Shown here: positions 63,400-64,000 of the stretch, in pieces | Numbering within the stretch: the stretch's first letter is position 1 | Layout: the number at the start of each line of letters is the position of its first letter | Origin: G963662675 sp963676845 | GTDB lineage: Bacteria; Bacteroidota; Bacteroidia; Bacteroidales; Prolixibacteraceae | Reading direction: 5' to 3' | Length of the DNA stretch: 64,000 nucleotides | Assembly: GCA_963676845.2 (NCBI GenBank) | Contig: CAXXKK010000037.1 | Location: forward strand, 1 to 64,000 | Made by a program: the position numbers and the translations under genes | The notes under the pieces: model-generated | What the model saw: the letters and a program-made list of their open reading frames with translations, nothing else | Database searches by the model: none | Told to the model about the DNA's origin: nothing

Positions 63400-64000
63400 C
63401 TAATTATTTCCTAAGATTAAAGGCAAGCCATCCTCTCCTCCTCCAACAACAATAACTTTGGCATTTTCAGAAGCAGCTAATTCCAAAGTCGCATCAATAC
63501 CACTTTGCTTTAAAATACGGTCTGTTAAACTGGCATTTACAATCTTATTATAATTTGCGATACCTTCAGCTTCAATTCGCTTACGTTCGGCTTCAGCTTC
63601 TTCACGTGTAATACGAAACTCGTAAGCCAGCGATTCTTGTTCCTTTTCCAGTTTGCTTTCAATAGCAATTCTAATTTGTTCAGGCAAATTAATTGATCGG
63701 ATAAGCAAGGCCCTCATATCAATATTATTCTCTTTCAAAATCAGGTTTGTTTCTGTAATGATTGATTGCTCAACTTCACTACGCTTTGTTGAATAAATTT
63801 CCTCAGCAGTATAACGCCCAGCTACCTGACGCACCGCAGACCTAACTTCCGGAATAATAAGTTGATCCGTATAACGTTCTCCAAATATTTCATGTAAATC
63901 ACCAATCTTTTCATAAACCGGATTAAAACGAACAGTCACATCCATATTAATTGATAACCCGTTTTTATCAAGAACATCCATGGTTTCTTCACGCTGTTGT
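63400..64000 (-). CDS. Prohibitin/SPFH-domain protein, partial (5' end beyond window)
   Basis: About 200 residues are visible. The frame is open to base 64000, reading QQREETMDVLDKNGLSINMD at the border; the internal ATG at 63981 is not the start. The SPFH/prohibitin pattern is clear (VTVRFNPVYEKIGDLHEIFG, then VRSAVRQVAGRYTAEEIYS), followed by a long charged coiled coil (EKEQESLAYEFRITREEAEA) and a C-terminal VVVGGGEDGLPLIL. Prohibitin-like proteins form membrane rings. The N-terminal membrane segment would be outside the window. Confidence 0.88.
   Translation of the reverse strand, partial: QQREETMDVLDKNGLSINMDVTVRFNPVYEKIGDLHEIFGERYTDQLIIPEVRSAVRQVAGRYTAEEIYSTKRSEVEQSIITETNLILKENNIDMRALLIRSINLPEQIRIAIESKLEKEQESLAYEFRITREEAEAERKRIEAEGIANYNKIVNASLTDRILKQSGIDATLELAASENAKVIVVGGGEDGLPLILGNN

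Noticed and set aside
1..64000. tRNA or rRNA genes
   Set aside because: No cloverleaf with TTCGA-type arm and CCA-adjacent stem, and no rRNA motifs, were recognised by eye; a covariance-model search could still find one.

Overview
The window is AT-rich bacterial DNA with gene content and signals typical of Bacteroidota. These include TAnnTTTG-type promoter boxes, paired M16 peptidases, a UpxY/RfaH-like antiterminator opening a polysaccharide locus, a split Wza/Wzc export system, Wzi- and YhcH-family proteins, lipoproteins, and dispersed palindromic intergenic repeats. A marine or gut member of the Marinilabiliales-like Bacteroidia is my best guess, but this is inference and no rRNA or other marker was available. 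I saw no tRNA, rRNA or CRISPR array.

Layout. (1) About 1-12,150 is housekeeping and miscellaneous: a partial PH-like membrane protein, two M16 peptidases (one frameshifted), a nitronate monooxygenase-like enzyme, a Tat-signal TIM-barrel protein, RsgA, a TonB-like protein, a Gfo/Idh/MocA oxidoreductase followed by a deletion remnant of malQ, a CvfB-like S1 protein, a 1-Cys peroxiredoxin and a HAD phosphatase. (2) About 12,200-46,985 is one large exopolysaccharide/capsule locus, all on the minus strand. Transcription would start at the UpxY-like antiterminator (46,985) and run through regulator, CysQ, nucleotide-sugar dehydrogenase, ManA, flippase, nitroreductase, two pyruvyl transferases flanking an Fe-S protein, polymerase, glycosyltransferases, an IS200 insertion, and a block of sugar-acid genes. 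The end of the locus holds RfbA, the initiating sugar transferase, Wzi, VanZ, Wza and Wzc. (3) 47,385-53,263 is a TetR-controlled operon on the plus strand with a LolA-like protein, two FtsX-type permeases, an ATPase and an outer-membrane protein. (4) 53,494-64,000 holds a LytS-type histidine kinase, pheT, an EamA transporter, a phosphotriesterase-like lipoprotein, another Gfo/Idh/MocA enzyme, a thioesterase and a prohibitin-like protein cut by the window end.

The most interesting part is 21,412-32,538. A SIS isomerase, SDR, AroB-like cyclase, Gfo/Idh and 2-hydroxyacid dehydrogenases, an HpcH/HpaI pyruvate aldolase, a NeuA-like cytidylyltransferase, two YhcH (NanQ-type) proteins and two paralogous DUF115/GT42-like proteins lie together without a NeuB- or KdsA-type synthase in view. 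I read this as a candidate pathway for an unusual CMP-activated 2-keto-3-deoxy sugar acid with its own transferases. The chemistry is inferred, not shown.

Several genes are broken: M16, wzi (two indels), pheT and a phosphotriesterase carry frameshifts, a four-helix-bundle gene carries a nonsense codon, and malQ carries a large deletion. Because pheT is essential and most of the indels are single bases, three of them in homopolymers, some of the frameshifts may be sequencing or assembly errors. The malQ deletion and the nonsense codon look like true decay.
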